A stretch of DNA of 64,000 bases from Pseudofabraea citricarpa (Eukaryota > Ascomycota > Leotiomycetes > Helotiales > Dermateaceae): contig JAPWGK010000025.1 of NCBI GenBank assembly GCA_029641185.1, positions 124,001-188,000 on the forward strand. The letters are read 5' to 3'. Position numbers and translations under genes: made by a program. The notes below the pieces were generated by a model, which did no database searches, was not told where the DNA came from, and was given only the letters and a program-made list of their open reading frames with translations. The stretch's first letter is position 1, and every line of letters starts with the position of its first letter. Positions 23,261 through 35,441 of the stretch are shown piece by piece.

Positions 23261-25233
23261 ATGGATAACGTTCCCTGGCAAGATGAAACACCAGAGACAA
23301 AGCATATACATGATTTATTGCGGGTATATTTGGCTATGGGATGGGCTCCGCAGGAGACAAGCGGCGAAGGACTACTATGTGGTGCCAATGCATTGGCGAC
23401 CAGTCTGAGAGCACAGCAGGACCTAACCGCCGGTGGTATACCGATAAGTGCCAGCGCAAGTTGGACACCTGCTCAAATTGCCGATATCATTGACTCTTCC
23501 AGATATACAGAGTTGGTATTGCAGGAGATGTTCATGCTAGGTGCCGAAGATTCTACCGCTGCTCGTGGATTAGCCAACGAAATGGGGTCATTTCAGCGTA
23601 ACAACTTTGACATCAATCAATTGCGATTCTTCTTGCGCATCCTCAATGAGTACTTGGGCACTCGTTATTCACTGGGATTGATATATCTCGGTTACGTGAA
23701 TGGAGATTACGAATTACCTACCAGAATTGATCTTCTCGACGTAGGTCAAGGTCTTCGGGGAGGAGTAGTATGGCTATGTCATATGCACCTTGATGATGAA
23801 CAAGGTCACGTAAGTATAGCCACAAACAGCTCCCGAATTCGAGATTATATACTTACTAACATAAAAATTAGTGGGAAGGGTTGTCTCCACAGGCTATAGA
23901 CGATGACGATGGAGACAGAGAGGACGTGTTAGTACACTTACTTAGAAATTTGTCAGTAGAGAGCTTGCTACCTGAAGCAAAGGCGCAACAACTCAGCATA
24001 GTCATGGCAGACTACAACCACAATTCGCCGGAGAACGAGCTAGAAGTATACAAGGGCTGTATTGTCGATGGTAGCAAAAAGGAGCTTAACAATGTACCGG
24101 ATGGATATGTCAACAAAACTCTTCTTCATGAGAAAACTACAGGTCTTGTTCTTAAAACACGGCTCCAAAGCGTCGCATTACTTTTCAATGAAGACTCGGA
24201 GTATGAAAACATAGAACAGGATACAGATTCCTCGATTAACAAGGGAGAAACTATGAAGTTCGAAGTATTCCGAGTAATCCATGAGACGTCAAAGGTCTGT
24301 GGGCCCAAGGACCCATACGAAATACTAGACGATTTTGGGTACGACATCTCACCATCGCAAGTGACGCCAGTTGCATTCCACCTGGATCTTGGAAACCACA
24401 AACCAGGAGAAGGTTGTTTTATCCGAGACATCGAGGGCTACGAATTCTCTGTCCATAATCGTATACTACAGAAAATCATGTGCTGCCCTTGGGGACAACC
24501 AAACCTCCCACATTGGTCCTTTGTAGACGTCAAACCTGAAGAGAGAGACATCGATACAACTGAATTTCAAGCCGCATACAGTAAAATGACTGTAGCAGTC
24601 CTCCAAAGCTTGGTCTCCCGGCGTGAATTGGAAGTAGTAGCGAGGGCAGGGAAGACACCGGCTGATAAGAAAAAGAAGAAAAGGCCCGTGAAAGCCGACT
24701 ATATTGAGGCTCTCTTAAAGGATGAAGTGAAAAGGGCCAAGATTGAAGCTGAAGCTGAAGCCAAAGCGGAACTCGTAGCCAGGCGGAAAGAAGCCCTTAA
24801 GAAGAGAGGATTCCTCCCCATGTTCCGAGTCTTGCAGCAAATAGAAATAAGAGATGATGACGGCAGGCTTCTACGATTTTACGGGGATGAGATTGTGCTA
24901 CTTGTTGGAGATGGCATTATTGAGGTCAATGGAAAGGCTGTTGCCCCCACCGGTGTTGATCCATATAGCCTTGCTCTCGTAGTTGATTACGAAGGCCGGT
25001 TCGGCAGAATCCCCCGAGACATATTGGATCCAATCAACAAACCATGGGAGCTAGACATTGATATGAGCATATTTGGGCGAAGGCTGGAATTGTTGCGATC
25101 AGTTTCTATACAGAAAGAAATTGATAGAGCGAAAGAGTTGTTCGCAGCACAACGTGTGGCTGATGACGTATCAGGCAAGAGGAAGCGTGGGGTTAGTGAA
25201 GAAACAGAGGGTGGGAATAAACGGAGGAAGTGA
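23261..25233 (+). CDS. OTU-like cysteine protease candidate with charged nuclear-type C terminus
   Basis: Two exons, 23261-23809 and 23872-25233, joined over a 62-nt intron (GTAAGT, TTACTAAC, TTAG); 636 residues. The N-terminal 190 residues have SGEGLLCGANALATSL, where the Cys lies where an OTU-type nucleophile would, and after splicing CHMHLDDEQGHWEGLSP, which fits the catalytic His followed by Trp. The intron falls just before the Trp, so the His motif is only seen in the joined frame. OTU proteases remove ubiquitin. The rest is unlike known domains: an acidic stretch, a Lys-rich coiled-coil-prone segment (KKKKRPVKADY, then EAEAEAKAELVARRKEALKKR), a small beta-rich region (RDDDGRLLRFYGDEIVLLVG) and a basic end (GKRKRG...NKRRK) resembling a nuclear signal. 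The protease call is tentative; the gene model is firm. Confidence 0.7.
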
Positions 25234-25869
25234 GTTCTTTGCAGTCAGTCCGTCCAAGCAGGACAACTGAAATATTAGACTCCTCGCCATGTCACCATCG
25301 AAGAACGATTTTGTCAACACTCTTTTAGTTTTGCTTTTAAACTTTCTTTCGAACTAATTGATTATTTAATCTTCTTGTATAATCGGAGGGAAAATTGACC
25401 ACAATGACTGTAGATTGCTTCTTCTATTAATCTCTTTTGTCACCAGTTCGGGTTTAGGTTCTGAGAAATAGATTACTCCTGAAAGACTGGCCTCGTCTAA
25501 CGAGACATATTCCCTGCTCCAATTGTGACTTTTTATAAGTCATTTTGCGATATGGGAATGACGTAAATTCTGTTTACTTGCCAGACAGATATTTAAAATT
25601 TCTAAAAGCTTGTATACTCTCGGGCAAACAAATCTGTTCTAAGAATTCAAGAAATTCGAGTTTAATGTCTACCTCTCAGAACAAATATATCTACGAACAC
25701 CTGTCTGTCATTCAGCCCTTATTTCCAACCTGCTAGAGTGTCCGTCATGTAATAAATTGAAGAGCTACCCTAGCCTGGCACCAGGAGAGTCAGCTTACGT
25801 TACGTAATATACCCCGCATCTCACCCTACGATATTCTACTTTACTAGCTATTTAGCAGAGTAGTTCAAG
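25234..25869. other. Intergenic
   Basis: About 640 bases between the OTU-like and HET genes. Nothing recognised apart from likely 3' and promoter sequence. Confidence 0.5.
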
Positions 25870-27899
25870 ATGGCGGACAACGATTCAGACGCAACTAATA
25901 CGAGGATGGAGGAGAACCAGCTCGTGGATTCAGCCTCAGAATGTAGCAAATGCAGTTGTCTTTATTCAAACAAGCCAGACGAATCGAAGCTTTTGTATAC
26001 TGACCTTTCCAAAAGCGCAGAAAACGGCTGTACAACGTGCTCTATAATTCTTGAGGGCATCAAAAGATGGCTGACCAGGTTGGCATATTCATTTGAACCG
26101 TTAAGATTGGTGATAGATCCAAATCATGAAGGCATACCTAGAGCACACGTTACTGTTCTTTTCGAGTGGCCGACAAGTTTCTTGACGTTGGAGTTTTATT
26201 CAGCGAAAGGTATGTCACAACATGATACATGGGTATGGTGGGTTAATAAAAAAGACAGGATCTCAATCATTCGAGCCTTGGAATCGAATTCATGCTTCTG
26301 AAATTGTTGAAAAGCAAATTTCAAAAGAATCGAAATTAGAAGCCGCGATTGAGTGGTTGCAAGACCAGATAGAGATCTGTGAAACCCAGCATCCGAATTG
26401 CACGGAAAAAGGTCAAATGCCAAAATCACTCCCGACACGTCTTCTGGATTTACACACAGGGCTTCCAAACCCCAACATTCGCTTGATATATCCAGACCAA
26501 ACTCTCACAGCGCCATATATAACAGTCAGTCACCGTTGGGGCCATAATACTTTTATCACGACAACCAATTCCACCATCGGAGAAAGACAGCAAGGGATCA
26601 GCATGCACAGTTTGCCACAAACCTTTCAGGATGCCGTAGTCATTACACGCCGGCTTGGAATCAGATATCTGTGGATTGATTCTTTGTGTATTGTGCAAGA
26701 TGATGCAAACGACTGGGAGATTGAAGCGAGCAAAATGGCAGCTGTCTACTCCGGATCGTATCTCACAATTGCTGCTACGAGCTCTAAAGATGGCAACGGG
26801 GGCTGCTTTCCAGAGATTTCGCTTGAGGAATTGGAAATTGAAAGAGACGAAAAGATCACTTATGTCCGTCAATTGCCTCGCATAATAGACCCATGGCGTT
26901 CTCATTTGGAAGTTTCTGGGGGCTGGAACCCATTGGAGGTCCCATTGGTATGTATACCCGAACTTTGAAAATAATGCTTGGGCTGAAGACCTTTGTAAGT
27001 TATCTCGCGGCTGGGTGTACCAAGAACGAATTTTATCACCTCGGATGGTACATTTCCACGAACGGGAAATCTTTTGGGAATGCAAAGCATCGCTTCAATG
27101 CCAATGTGGAGCTAAACTTTCTCGATACAACAGCAGCGACAAGAGTAATTCAGTACGGCCAGAACTTGATATGATGGACTCCCAAAAGATATTCGAGACG
27201 TGGAAAGATATTGTTGAAAATTATTCAAAACTCCATCTCACCAACGCCCAGGATAAATTGCCAGCATTGTCAGGAATAGCTAGTTTGTTTGCTGCGAGAC
27301 TGGAAGGACAAGGAAAAGAATATCTTGCAGGATTATGGAGGGCCTTTCTTCCACACAGCCTTTTCTGGGAAACAAATTGGAATCAGAGATACGTTCCAAA
27401 TGTACCGCAAGAGTATCAAGCTCCAAGCTGGTCCTGGGCCGCTATAAATGTTCCTGTTAGCATGAGATCTGGCAGTAAGCATGACGATTTCAATATCAAG
27501 AATATATGGTGTCACATCCCTGGAAATAACCCTTTGGGCCGTGTTGTAGATGGACGTCTAGATATAGAAGGGATCTATGTGGAGTCACCAACCCTCGAGA
27601 ATGAGGGTAGAACTAAACATAGCATTTCCCTCCGATTCCCAGAACTCAATCTACATTTTAGCTTTCATGCTGATGATTATGAGAGCTGTTTGAAGATGGA
27701 AAATGGCACAGTTCTCCCATGGACCTTGATTGCAGCGGAAACGAGAACAATTGGGCTAGGAGCTATTGTTCTCAAGCAGTCGGATACCGTACAAGGAGCA
27801 TATACTCGGGTTGGATTTGCAGAATGTGGGCAGCATATAACCAAATTTAGTGAATCATGGCGCAGAGATGACCCAATGCGAGTCTTCAGCATTATTTGA
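25870..27899 (+). CDS. Heterokaryon-incompatibility (HET) domain protein
   Basis: Three exons, 25870-26209, 26259-26947 and 27000-27899, with introns of 49 nt (GTATGT...GACAG, phase 1) and 52 nt (GTATGT...GTAAG, phase 0); 642 residues. The HET domain is clear: PYITVSHRWG, LPQTFQDAVVITRRLGIRYL, WIDSLCIVQDDANDWE and MAAVYSGSYLTIAATSS. After the second splice it continues LSRGWVYQERILSPRMVHF and EIFWEC, the standard end of the domain. The N-terminal ECSKCSC and CTTCSIIL are the Cys-rich lead-in often seen in these proteins. HET proteins trigger cell death on fusion between incompatible strains, though most are uncharacterised. The C-terminal region (APSWSWAAINVPV) is also typical. No NACHT, WD40 or other partner domain is attached. 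Confidence 0.93.
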
Positions 27900-28872
27900 C
27901 AAGTATGGAGGACAAAGACCGAGTAGTAAATCAACGTGGATTCACAATATTGATATTTATTATAACTTGTCTCCTAAATCTACTAAAGAGTAGAACTTGA
28001 AAGTTGAGATGATAAAATCTGTCAACCTAAACCATAGGGGCAAGACTTCAATCGCAAACACTTCTTGATATAACTGTCGTCGCTGGCCAAAAATAAAAGG
28101 AAATTCCCTTGGCGGTTATCAATATCTCTTTCAAGAATGATAACGGCTCTGTATGACAACTTACAAACTCATAAACAGACCTAATTCCGCTCCGTCCCGC
28201 GTCCTTGTAAGTTTAGTAGGCGACAACCGTTGGCGATTTCCCACGTTCAAGCATTGGTGCATCAAGATCTACGTTGATCCCTGTCTTGGCAAGGATGAAT
28301 AAGCTTTCTTATCTGGCCGGTCTCTCTGAAGGATGACGCCTCGCAGCTGGATCCCAGAAATCTTCTGACTCGAGAGATTTATAATCGTTACTGGACAAAT
28401 TCTTGTAGATAATGTCAAGGTTCACTGTCTCCGCGATAAGCATGGCACACCTGTTTGGATGGCAAGGTAATTCGGCATGCGAAACACGAGATTCTTCTGC
28501 CGAAGCAGTCCACTCGTCCACGTAATATCCGTTCGGGAACCCCTTTTGAAAGCATGACTAGATCGGCATCGAAAGCTGTCAGGTGCTGGAAGCACACTCT
28601 TTAAAGTATGGCTAAGCCCTTGCAGACAGTCTGATTTCTTTCAACTACACTCATCTCTTGGCTGTCCCTTTTCAGGTTGCCTTCTTGGCCTCGCTTTTTC
28701 TCCGCCTCTTTTCATGACACTTTCAGCCGAGCAAGTGAGGTCCATGCTCAATTGATTCGGAGCAACACTGCAAACTTCATTGTCGATTGAGGTTCCTATT
28801 TTCCTTCGCAAGAGAATTGAAGAAGTGTTCGAGTTACAGTGCGAAAATTTTCGCACGAAATTCCGGCCCACC
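27900..28872. other. Intergenic
   Basis: About 970 bases with no supported gene. Minus-strand frames at 28309-28597 are open but short and unsupported. The end is the leader of the MFS gene, whose start sits in the strong context CCACCATGG. Confidence 0.5.
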
Positions 28873-30568
28873 ATGGCCTCAGTGAGCAGCGCGAATGACG
28901 TCGAAAAGAAATACGCGAGCTCCGAATTACCGTCGTCTCCATTAAATAATAACGCCGACGACCGCGAGCGAGGCATTGTAAACGATCCGACGATCCAAAA
29001 GAAACCAGCGCAGAATGAGGGTAAAGCACTGGCAATTCTCGAGTTGGTAAAGGCACAGGATGTCCACCATCCGATACACTGGCCGGCACCAAAAAGATGG
29101 AGTATCGTCTTGCTGTACTGCTTCCTGCAGATGTTCGTTACGCTTACGAGCACGACTTATGTCGGGGCTGAATTTTTGATCGAGGAGAAATTCGGAGCTT
29201 CTGCTCAGGTAGTCACTTTGGGACAGAGCATGTTCATTGTTGGCAATGCAGTCGGACCTGCTTTCCTAGGACCATTGTCTGATATTGGAGGAAGAAAATG
29301 GGTCTACGTTGTCAGCATCGCTTTATATGCCGTCTTGAATTTTGTAGGTCTAAAACTATGGTACTTTAGTTCAGTACTAACCAAAGACAGGGAACAGCTT
29401 ATGCTATCAACCTCCCGATGCTCGTTATCTTCATGTTCATGGCTGGTATTGCAGGATCGACTGCTCTATCCAACGTTGCTGGTACAATTGCGGACTTATT
29501 CGGAGATATTGATGGAGCAGGACAAGCGATGGCACTATTTGTGATGAGCGCCAACATTGGTCCATCTTTGGGCTCTCCGGTTGGGGGATGGATAACTGAT
29601 AATCCCAACATGGGATTGAAGTGGATCTTTCTCATCAATGTCATCATTGGCGCGGCTTTTGCTATTGCCATGTGTTTCGTCCCCGAAACGTTGCCAAGAC
29701 TGGTTATTGCTAGAGAGGCTGCCAAGGCACAAACTGTTGATGCTGATGAGGCAGCTATCCTGAAGAGCAAGGTCAACTTGTTAAAGGAGTTACGATTCGT
29801 CGCGACCATGACTTTTAAAATCATGTTTACCGAACCTATTGTTTTACTGCTGGGTATCTACAATGGCTTCGCTTATGGGATTCTCTTTCTTTATCTCGAC
29901 GGGGTTTTCGATGTTTTTGTCGTAAACAATGGTCTCTCGTACGTATATTTTCCTACTTTCTTGTTAGCTTTACTAATTAATCTCAGAATCATCTCCGCGG
30001 ATTTAACATACCTCAACTTTGTTGTTGGTGTCTTGTGCATGTTCTGCTTCATTCCCGTACAGACATATTTCTACGGCCGCGATCGCAAAAAGCATGGCCA
30101 CAACAGACCAGAGGCACGGTTCATCACTTCTCTCGTAACAGTCTGGCTATTCCCAATAACTCTTCTTTGGTTTGCATTTACCAGTGACGGTTCTGTATCT
30201 TTCTGGTCACCAGTTGTGGCTGGTGGGGTGCTCGGCTTCGCTGATCCTCTTCTTTGGCTTAGCATGCTAAATTACATTACGGGTAAGCCTAATTTTTACG
30301 TCACATCTCAAAACATCTGCTTACTTGGATGTTTCTAGATTCATATCCCAACGTCGCAGGCTCCGCCATTGCAGCGTTCCTCATACCGTCTTTCGTCCTC
30401 GCCGCCGCACTGTGCCATCTTGGCCTTCTCATGTTTGAAAACATGAGTTCGACTTGGGCATTTGCTACGATTGGCTTCATTTCCCTGGGGCTATGTGTGC
30501 TTATCTATGTTATTTACTTCTTTGGTGGCAAGATAAGGAGCCGGTCGAAGCTGGCAAGAAATTTCTAA
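28873..30568 (+). CDS. MFS transporter, DHA1-like
   Basis: Four exons, 28873-29343, 29391-29938, 29987-30282 and 30339-30568; 514 residues. Introns are 47, 48 and 56 nt, with GTAGGT/TACTAACC/GACAG, GTACGT/ACTAAT/CTCAG and GTAAGC/CTTACT/TCTAG signals. The MFS motif A, GPLSDIGGRKWVY, lies between helices 2 and 3; the first spans include VLLYCFLQMFVTLTSTTY. GSTALSNVAGTIADLF and GSPVGGWITDNPNMGLKWIF are typical of fungal 12-helix DHA1 proton antiporters, and the last join restores YITDSYPNVAGSAIAAFLIP. The cytoplasmic N terminus is about 75 residues. DHA1 members export drugs, polyamines or metabolites; the substrate is not evident. The second intron is a multiple of three with no stop, so retention would add 16 residues. 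Confidence 0.92.
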
Positions 30569-30904
30569 TAGTCGACCTGCTTCATAATTGAGGAAAAGTC
30601 AGGTACTAGAATTTGGGTGAATAGATAAATTCTGATATGCAGCTCTGAAAAGCTAGCACCTTCAGCTTAGACATTATAATGGTTATCATATTTCAAGTTG
30701 AGTAGACTTCTTGCGTAGCTGTTCACATTGTGTCTGATTATATTAAGTTGCGCTTTTCTACTTCGAAAGGGCGTAATCTACGGGCTTTCTACCTGTTTTT
30801 TGTGTCTGTTTCGACTATATAACATTTAAATCTTACAATTACCCTTCCTTACTCCAAACTCCATCGCTTGTTATCAAAGCTTCCCACCTGAAATTGCCTT
30901 CCAG
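30569..30904. other. Convergent 3' flank
   Basis: About 340 AT-rich bases between the ends of the MFS gene (plus) and the CFEM gene (minus). I see only likely terminator and UTR sequence. Confidence 0.5.
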
Positions 30905-32411
30905 TTACGGCTGACCCGCCGGAACAGACGTGTTTACAGTGGATATAGAAAACCGAGAATGCTGGGGTGGTTGCTTGGGTGTGTCGGGGGGCTGCGTTAG
31001 CATATATGCTGTAATGGCAGCCCCAATCTTCCCGTATTCGGAGTCGGTTATCGAATTAGTTGTCGCTACAGTCGTTGCAGGCGACAGAGGCGGGACCTGG
31101 TCCATCCCTGGATGATGGAGCGTTTCTGCTATGTGTGTGGTTCTTTCTCGTTCCGGCGAGATGTAGGGTTTCTCCACAGGGTGTGAGGAGAGTGAGGGTG
31201 GTGGTATGAACCATTCAGAATGTAATCGTGTTGTTCTTTTCATGTCTTCGTCGGACATAAAGTCCCCATTATTGTTGTCATCGTCGTCATTATCATCATG
31301 TTCCTCCTCTTGGTCCCGGGTTCGAATGTTCCCCAGAAGTGCAGCTTCTGTGATTAGAAGGTTTTCTTTTGAATTATCACTGTGGATGCTTCGTGGCATT
31401 GTCGACCGTCCTCGTGGTGGGGTTGTTTGTGCTCCTCTCATTATCACGGCGCCGTGGTTTGGGGGGCTATCTGTTGTATTGGCGAGGTACAATTCTCCCA
31501 TATCCTGAGACGGCATTGGGCCTCCTTTCTTTTCCGTGTCAACCACGATGTTTCTTGGCTGATCTTCATTTGCCTTTTTGCTATGTCGCTTTCTCAACCA
31601 TATCACAGAGAGCACTATGATGATTGCCGTAACGAATGCTACTGCGGCGGCAACAACGACGGGGACCACGACCCGATTTGTCGTGTTCGAATTGTTGTTG
31701 ACTTGTGCTTGAGAGGTTCCCGTGGAGGTTGGCGAGGTACTTTGTGACGAAGAAGACGTGCTCGCAGTGGAGGTTGGTGAAGTTATGGCTAAGGATGTTT
31801 CCTGAATACTTGTTAGACTACTAGAGCTTACTAGTTGGCTAGTTGTGCTTGATATAGTCTCAAGTACGCTGGATGAAGAAGACGAAACTGTGGTTTCCCG
31901 CGCAATAGTTGAAGATGGTAATGTAGAAGATGAAGACAAAACTTCGGACGTTGAAGCTGCTACCGCAGGAGGAGGAGAAATAGGTGATGTCGTGGTTGAT
32001 GTTGTGGTTGTGACAGGAGCCACAGTGGTAGTCTCGGGAGGAGGTGTAGATGAAGAAGTGGTTGAAGAGAGTGAAGTGCTATCAGGAGAACGGCGTACAA
32101 TTATACAAACACGACCAAAAGAAATCCCAGTAGCTGATAAAAATTGTTAGTCGGTAACTCGCATTGAACAAAAGGGTACAATTACCAGTTGAATCGATTA
32201 GATTACAAGCCTTTACTACACATGCTGTCGTCGAAGATCCAACACCAAAGTCTGGAGGATTCTTGCACTGGCATGCAAAATCATTGGCGCCGCAGTTCAC
32301 ACTTGCTGCAGATGTAGCTAGACAAGGCAAAGCACAAGAAGGTATTTCAGCGATTGCTTTAGCCAGGTCATCTGCATCCGCCCGTGCAGCTAACTCATAT
32401 CGAGGAAACAT
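30905..32411 (-). CDS. CFEM-domain single-pass membrane protein (5' exon uncertain)
   Basis: Exons 32411-32186 and 32133-30905 join over a 52-nt intron (GTAATT, GACTAACA, TATCAG; phase 1). The product is 484 residues from the first ATG. The CFEM domain (about 22-90) has all eight cysteines: C26, C30, C40, C47, C49, C64, C69 and C85; the last lies in the second exon, which supports the splice. CFEM proteins bind haem or act as surface sensors and virulence factors. A Ser/Thr-rich, probably O-glycosylated stalk of about 110 residues follows, then a membrane helix (VVVAAAVAFVTAIIIVLSVI), a basic stop-transfer (RKRHSKK) and a cytoplasmic tail of about 220 residues. No signal peptide is encoded in this first exon and an acceptor (TTTCAACAG) lies just upstream of the ATG, so a short 5' exon carrying it is probably missing. 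Confidence 0.88.
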
Positions 32412-33750
32412 TCTTGCCGTCTGTTGAAATTAATCATTGAATACATCGGAGGAAAGACCTGGGGTTATGGGGTGTGACAAGAATATAAGTGCCCTGTCAA
32501 TGAGTTTGGACGTAAGCCTCAACCGTGTGTGTACCTGATGGGTGTGCTTAGTGGGACTTCTGGAGAAAGGCCAAGACACGAAAGGCCCATGTTCAAACTA
32601 TCTGAAGATAATGCCAGAGATCTCAACTTGGCGTTATCTGATGCACACTGTGATCTGACGGCAAGGTTCCCATGGCGGGGTAGCAGTCCAAACGTTGAGA
32701 TAGCCTGTCGCATCGCTCCCTCAAAATTCTTAGCAGACGATCAACGCAGATCCATGGTGATCGGCTAAGTTTCCAGCTCTCAAAACACTTCAATTTTTCA
32801 GGTTCACAACCTCTGTTGATTTGCGCCATATCATTGAGAAGAGATTAACCCAAATTGAAAACAAGTGTACATTTGGTCGGGCGTGAAGTAAGCGGCACGT
32901 TCTAAACATTCTACGAAGTTCACGGAGTACACTCGGGCAGAAAGGGCCATGCATAACTTGGCACAAACACATCTGGGTCGTGGAGAGTCGAACGTGGTCA
33001 TGCGTTTGAGGGCGACCCAAGCAGCGTATGACTATCCATCGTGAGAAGCAATTCAGACCAAGCTAAAACATGGTATGAGACGTTCCAAAGAATGACTGCG
33101 CTAGACTTACTCTCAAACATGACAGTTGTCGGGCTCGCTTAATAGTCCAATCTACTAGGCGACAAAATCATCAGACAAGGCATCTCTCGCTACAATCTTG
33201 TGATGACAAGTCTAAGGCGATTAAAAACAGCTGATGATTGGTGCAAAAGGCCCGAGGCTGGTATCAACGACAAGGTTTCAATTGAGCAATCGGGAAGTGG
33301 TTCAACCGAAAACTTTGCGATTCTCCTATCATTGATGGTATCCAGTCAGCTTTACAACACACCACTTGACTTCGCAAGACCAGGGGCAGCAGATCGCAAG
33401 TTCTTCTTTTTGCAGAATCGTACCAGTTTTCAAGAAATGCTACGTGGTGAGATCATCACCTTTTTAGACGTCCGTTCGCTTCGGATTGCATAAACTTTTG
33501 GGGATATTTCATTGCGTTGGTTTTTCTGATTTCTGTCTTTAAAAGTATCTCGACTTCGCAAGACAAATGTATTCTTGCATCCATGCGATATTTCATTCGA
33601 ATCATCGACAACGATATCTGATTTAAGCACTCGTGCTGGTGCCCGATCAAGAGTTCTGTAAGACAAGGATTATAAAAACTCCTTGTAGATGCGTATGCTT
33701 GCAGTATGGGGAATCTCATCTCTTGATTTGAAGAAGACATTTTAGAGAAC
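32412..33750. other. Intergenic, possibly holding the 5' exon of the CFEM gene
   Basis: No firm gene. The signal-peptide exon of the CFEM gene should lie here on the minus strand, but I could not identify it with confidence. A 97-codon plus-strand frame at 33200-33493 starts with GTG and has no recognisable features. Confidence 0.45.
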
Positions 33751-34357
33751 TACGGTAACCTGTAACCAATAGTATGCTGATCGGGGGAGTTCAAGTCAGC
33801 TTTGACGTTTTCCAAAAAGCATCTCAAAGTCAAATGGGTTACTAACGCAGCGGCTATTCCTTGACCCTGACAAATCAAAATGCACGAGATCCAGTTACCA
33901 TTTGAGGATGTCCCTGCTTCAAAACTCCAACCAAAAGTCCCTGTTAGATCAGATATCGTTACAAGCATTGGGGGCCAACCATTTACTTCATTCATATGTA
34001 GAGTTGTTCCAAGAACTGTACAAGTGTTCAGGCCGTTTTGTACAGCGAATCAGGAAGAGGTACTTCTGCGTATACTAAAATTGCTAGGAAATAGAAGTAT
34101 TCCTTTGTCCCGCGACATATATTCAATTATACACAGGTTGGTACTTGTTTTCCCTTGCAAGTTTGGTGTAAACGAGAAAACTTCTTCTTGATTACCTGTA
34201 TGAAATGAGCTGAACGGCCTAAGTATTTGGCTGGCCATTTTGCGGCGTAAGAGGAATTCTGGTGTAGTTGAACAAGATTTAAGGATAAGACGCAAGCTAA
34301 AAGTATAATTACAGTAATGAATTTTACTATGATCACGAAAATCAAGTCGAATTCCAT
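33751..34357 (-). pseudogene. Possible decayed small secreted-protein gene
   Basis: Low-confidence call. On the minus strand an ATG at 34357 opens a frame with a strong hydrophobic leader (MEFDLIFVIIVKFITVIILL) that runs into a possible donor (ACAG|GTAATC near 34196). Further down the same strand a separate open stretch contains NEVNGWPPMLVTISDL, then TFGWSFEAGTSSNG and NWISCILICQGQGIAAAL, which has the Gly/Trp/Cys character of small secreted fungal proteins. I could not find acceptors that join the parts in frame without stops, and an imperfect inverted repeat lies between them. It may be a broken gene or chance. Confidence 0.3.
34021..34240. repeat. Imperfect inverted repeat
   Basis: The plus strand at 34021-34091 and the complement of about 34158-34240 align as arms. 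CAAGTGTTCAGGCCGTTTTG pairs with CAAATACTTAGGCCGTTCAG, then (after a gap) TACAGCGAATCAGGAAGAGG with TACAGGTAATCAAGAAGAAG, continuing for about 30 more bases. Many differences are transitions. The spacer is about 66 bases. Confidence 0.55.
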
Positions 34358-35441
34358 GAAGTTGTTTTACAGATATTTAAATGCTGTAAAGAATTGGATT
34401 GCTTTTTGGAGGGTGGAAAACTATGCTACTCGTATCTGATAGAAATAATGTATATTTAATTTGACTGTAGCAAATTTGAGTCCTATTTTTGACTAGTTCT
34501 ACAATAGCTATATTTTTTGAATCTGGGCCAATGAGGGAGAGCCTGTGGGAGACTTTTAGCCCTCAAATGATATTTACTAGAAGATACATCGATAATCAGA
34601 CCCGGAAGTCTGGTACCTGACCCCAGATTCCCAAGCAGCTACCTAAGTAAATGCCATAAGCTATAACTTGTCTTAACATCCCAAGATCCCGTCTACAGCA
34701 TTACAACCCCGATGCAGCACGTCCAGACCTCGCTTAAGTGTCTAAAGAAACAGGCTCGAAAGGAAAACGGTCTATGCAGCATTAAGAAATCTTAGTTGGA
34801 GGATTATACTTTCGAATCCGCCGCAGGATATGCTTAGCCAATTAACTTTTCAGCCTTTGGTGGTTTTTTCCCTCCCCAAAATTGTTTATTTTCTGCGATT
34901 CAGAGAATTCTTAAGATAATGATAACGTGTCACTGTTTGCAAACAAGGCTACCCACAACACCCACTGGCAAATGCTCTTTTTAATACCTGGTGTAATATT
35001 ATCCCGACTTGACTCACCGGAAGCATGGAGTCGTGCTCGGCACAGGAAATTTTATGCAACCGGCATTTGTCTGAAGTCCGGACCTCCCCGCTTATCAGGA
35101 ACGTGTATAATTCCTCCCGTTGCTACGACCTAGCCACTCAGCGGATGCAAATCTTCGCTTACTTGTCTATTTATATGGAAAAGACATCGCTCAGACCGTC
35201 ACTCTGGCCCCAAAATTAGACTAATTCAGCAATTGCATAAAATTCGACGAAGCTGGGAAACCTTAATAAGTGGAGCGGCTCCTGTCGTGTCCCGGACCTG
35301 CCGGGCCCCTGACAGTGACACATCCTAAGGCTCTTGCATCGGACTTTGAAAAATCGTCATTGAAGTCGAGACTCGAGCCTCATTATCGCGAAGTTTGTAT
35401 CGGCGCAGCGGTCCCATACATACCCCGCACCAGGCCAAAAG
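34358..35441. other. Intergenic, AT-rich
   Basis: No supported gene. AT-rich to about 34,900, then the promoter and leader of the Zn2Cys6 regulator. Confidence 0.5.

Noticed and set aside
28309..28597. Overlapping minus-strand frames that faintly recall a glutathione-transferase N terminus
   Set aside because: Similarity is limited to a few residues around LIAETVNLDIIYKNL; no conserved catalytic residue and no following domain.
33200..33493. 97-codon plus-strand frame
   Set aside because: GTG start, no family features, not continued by splicing.
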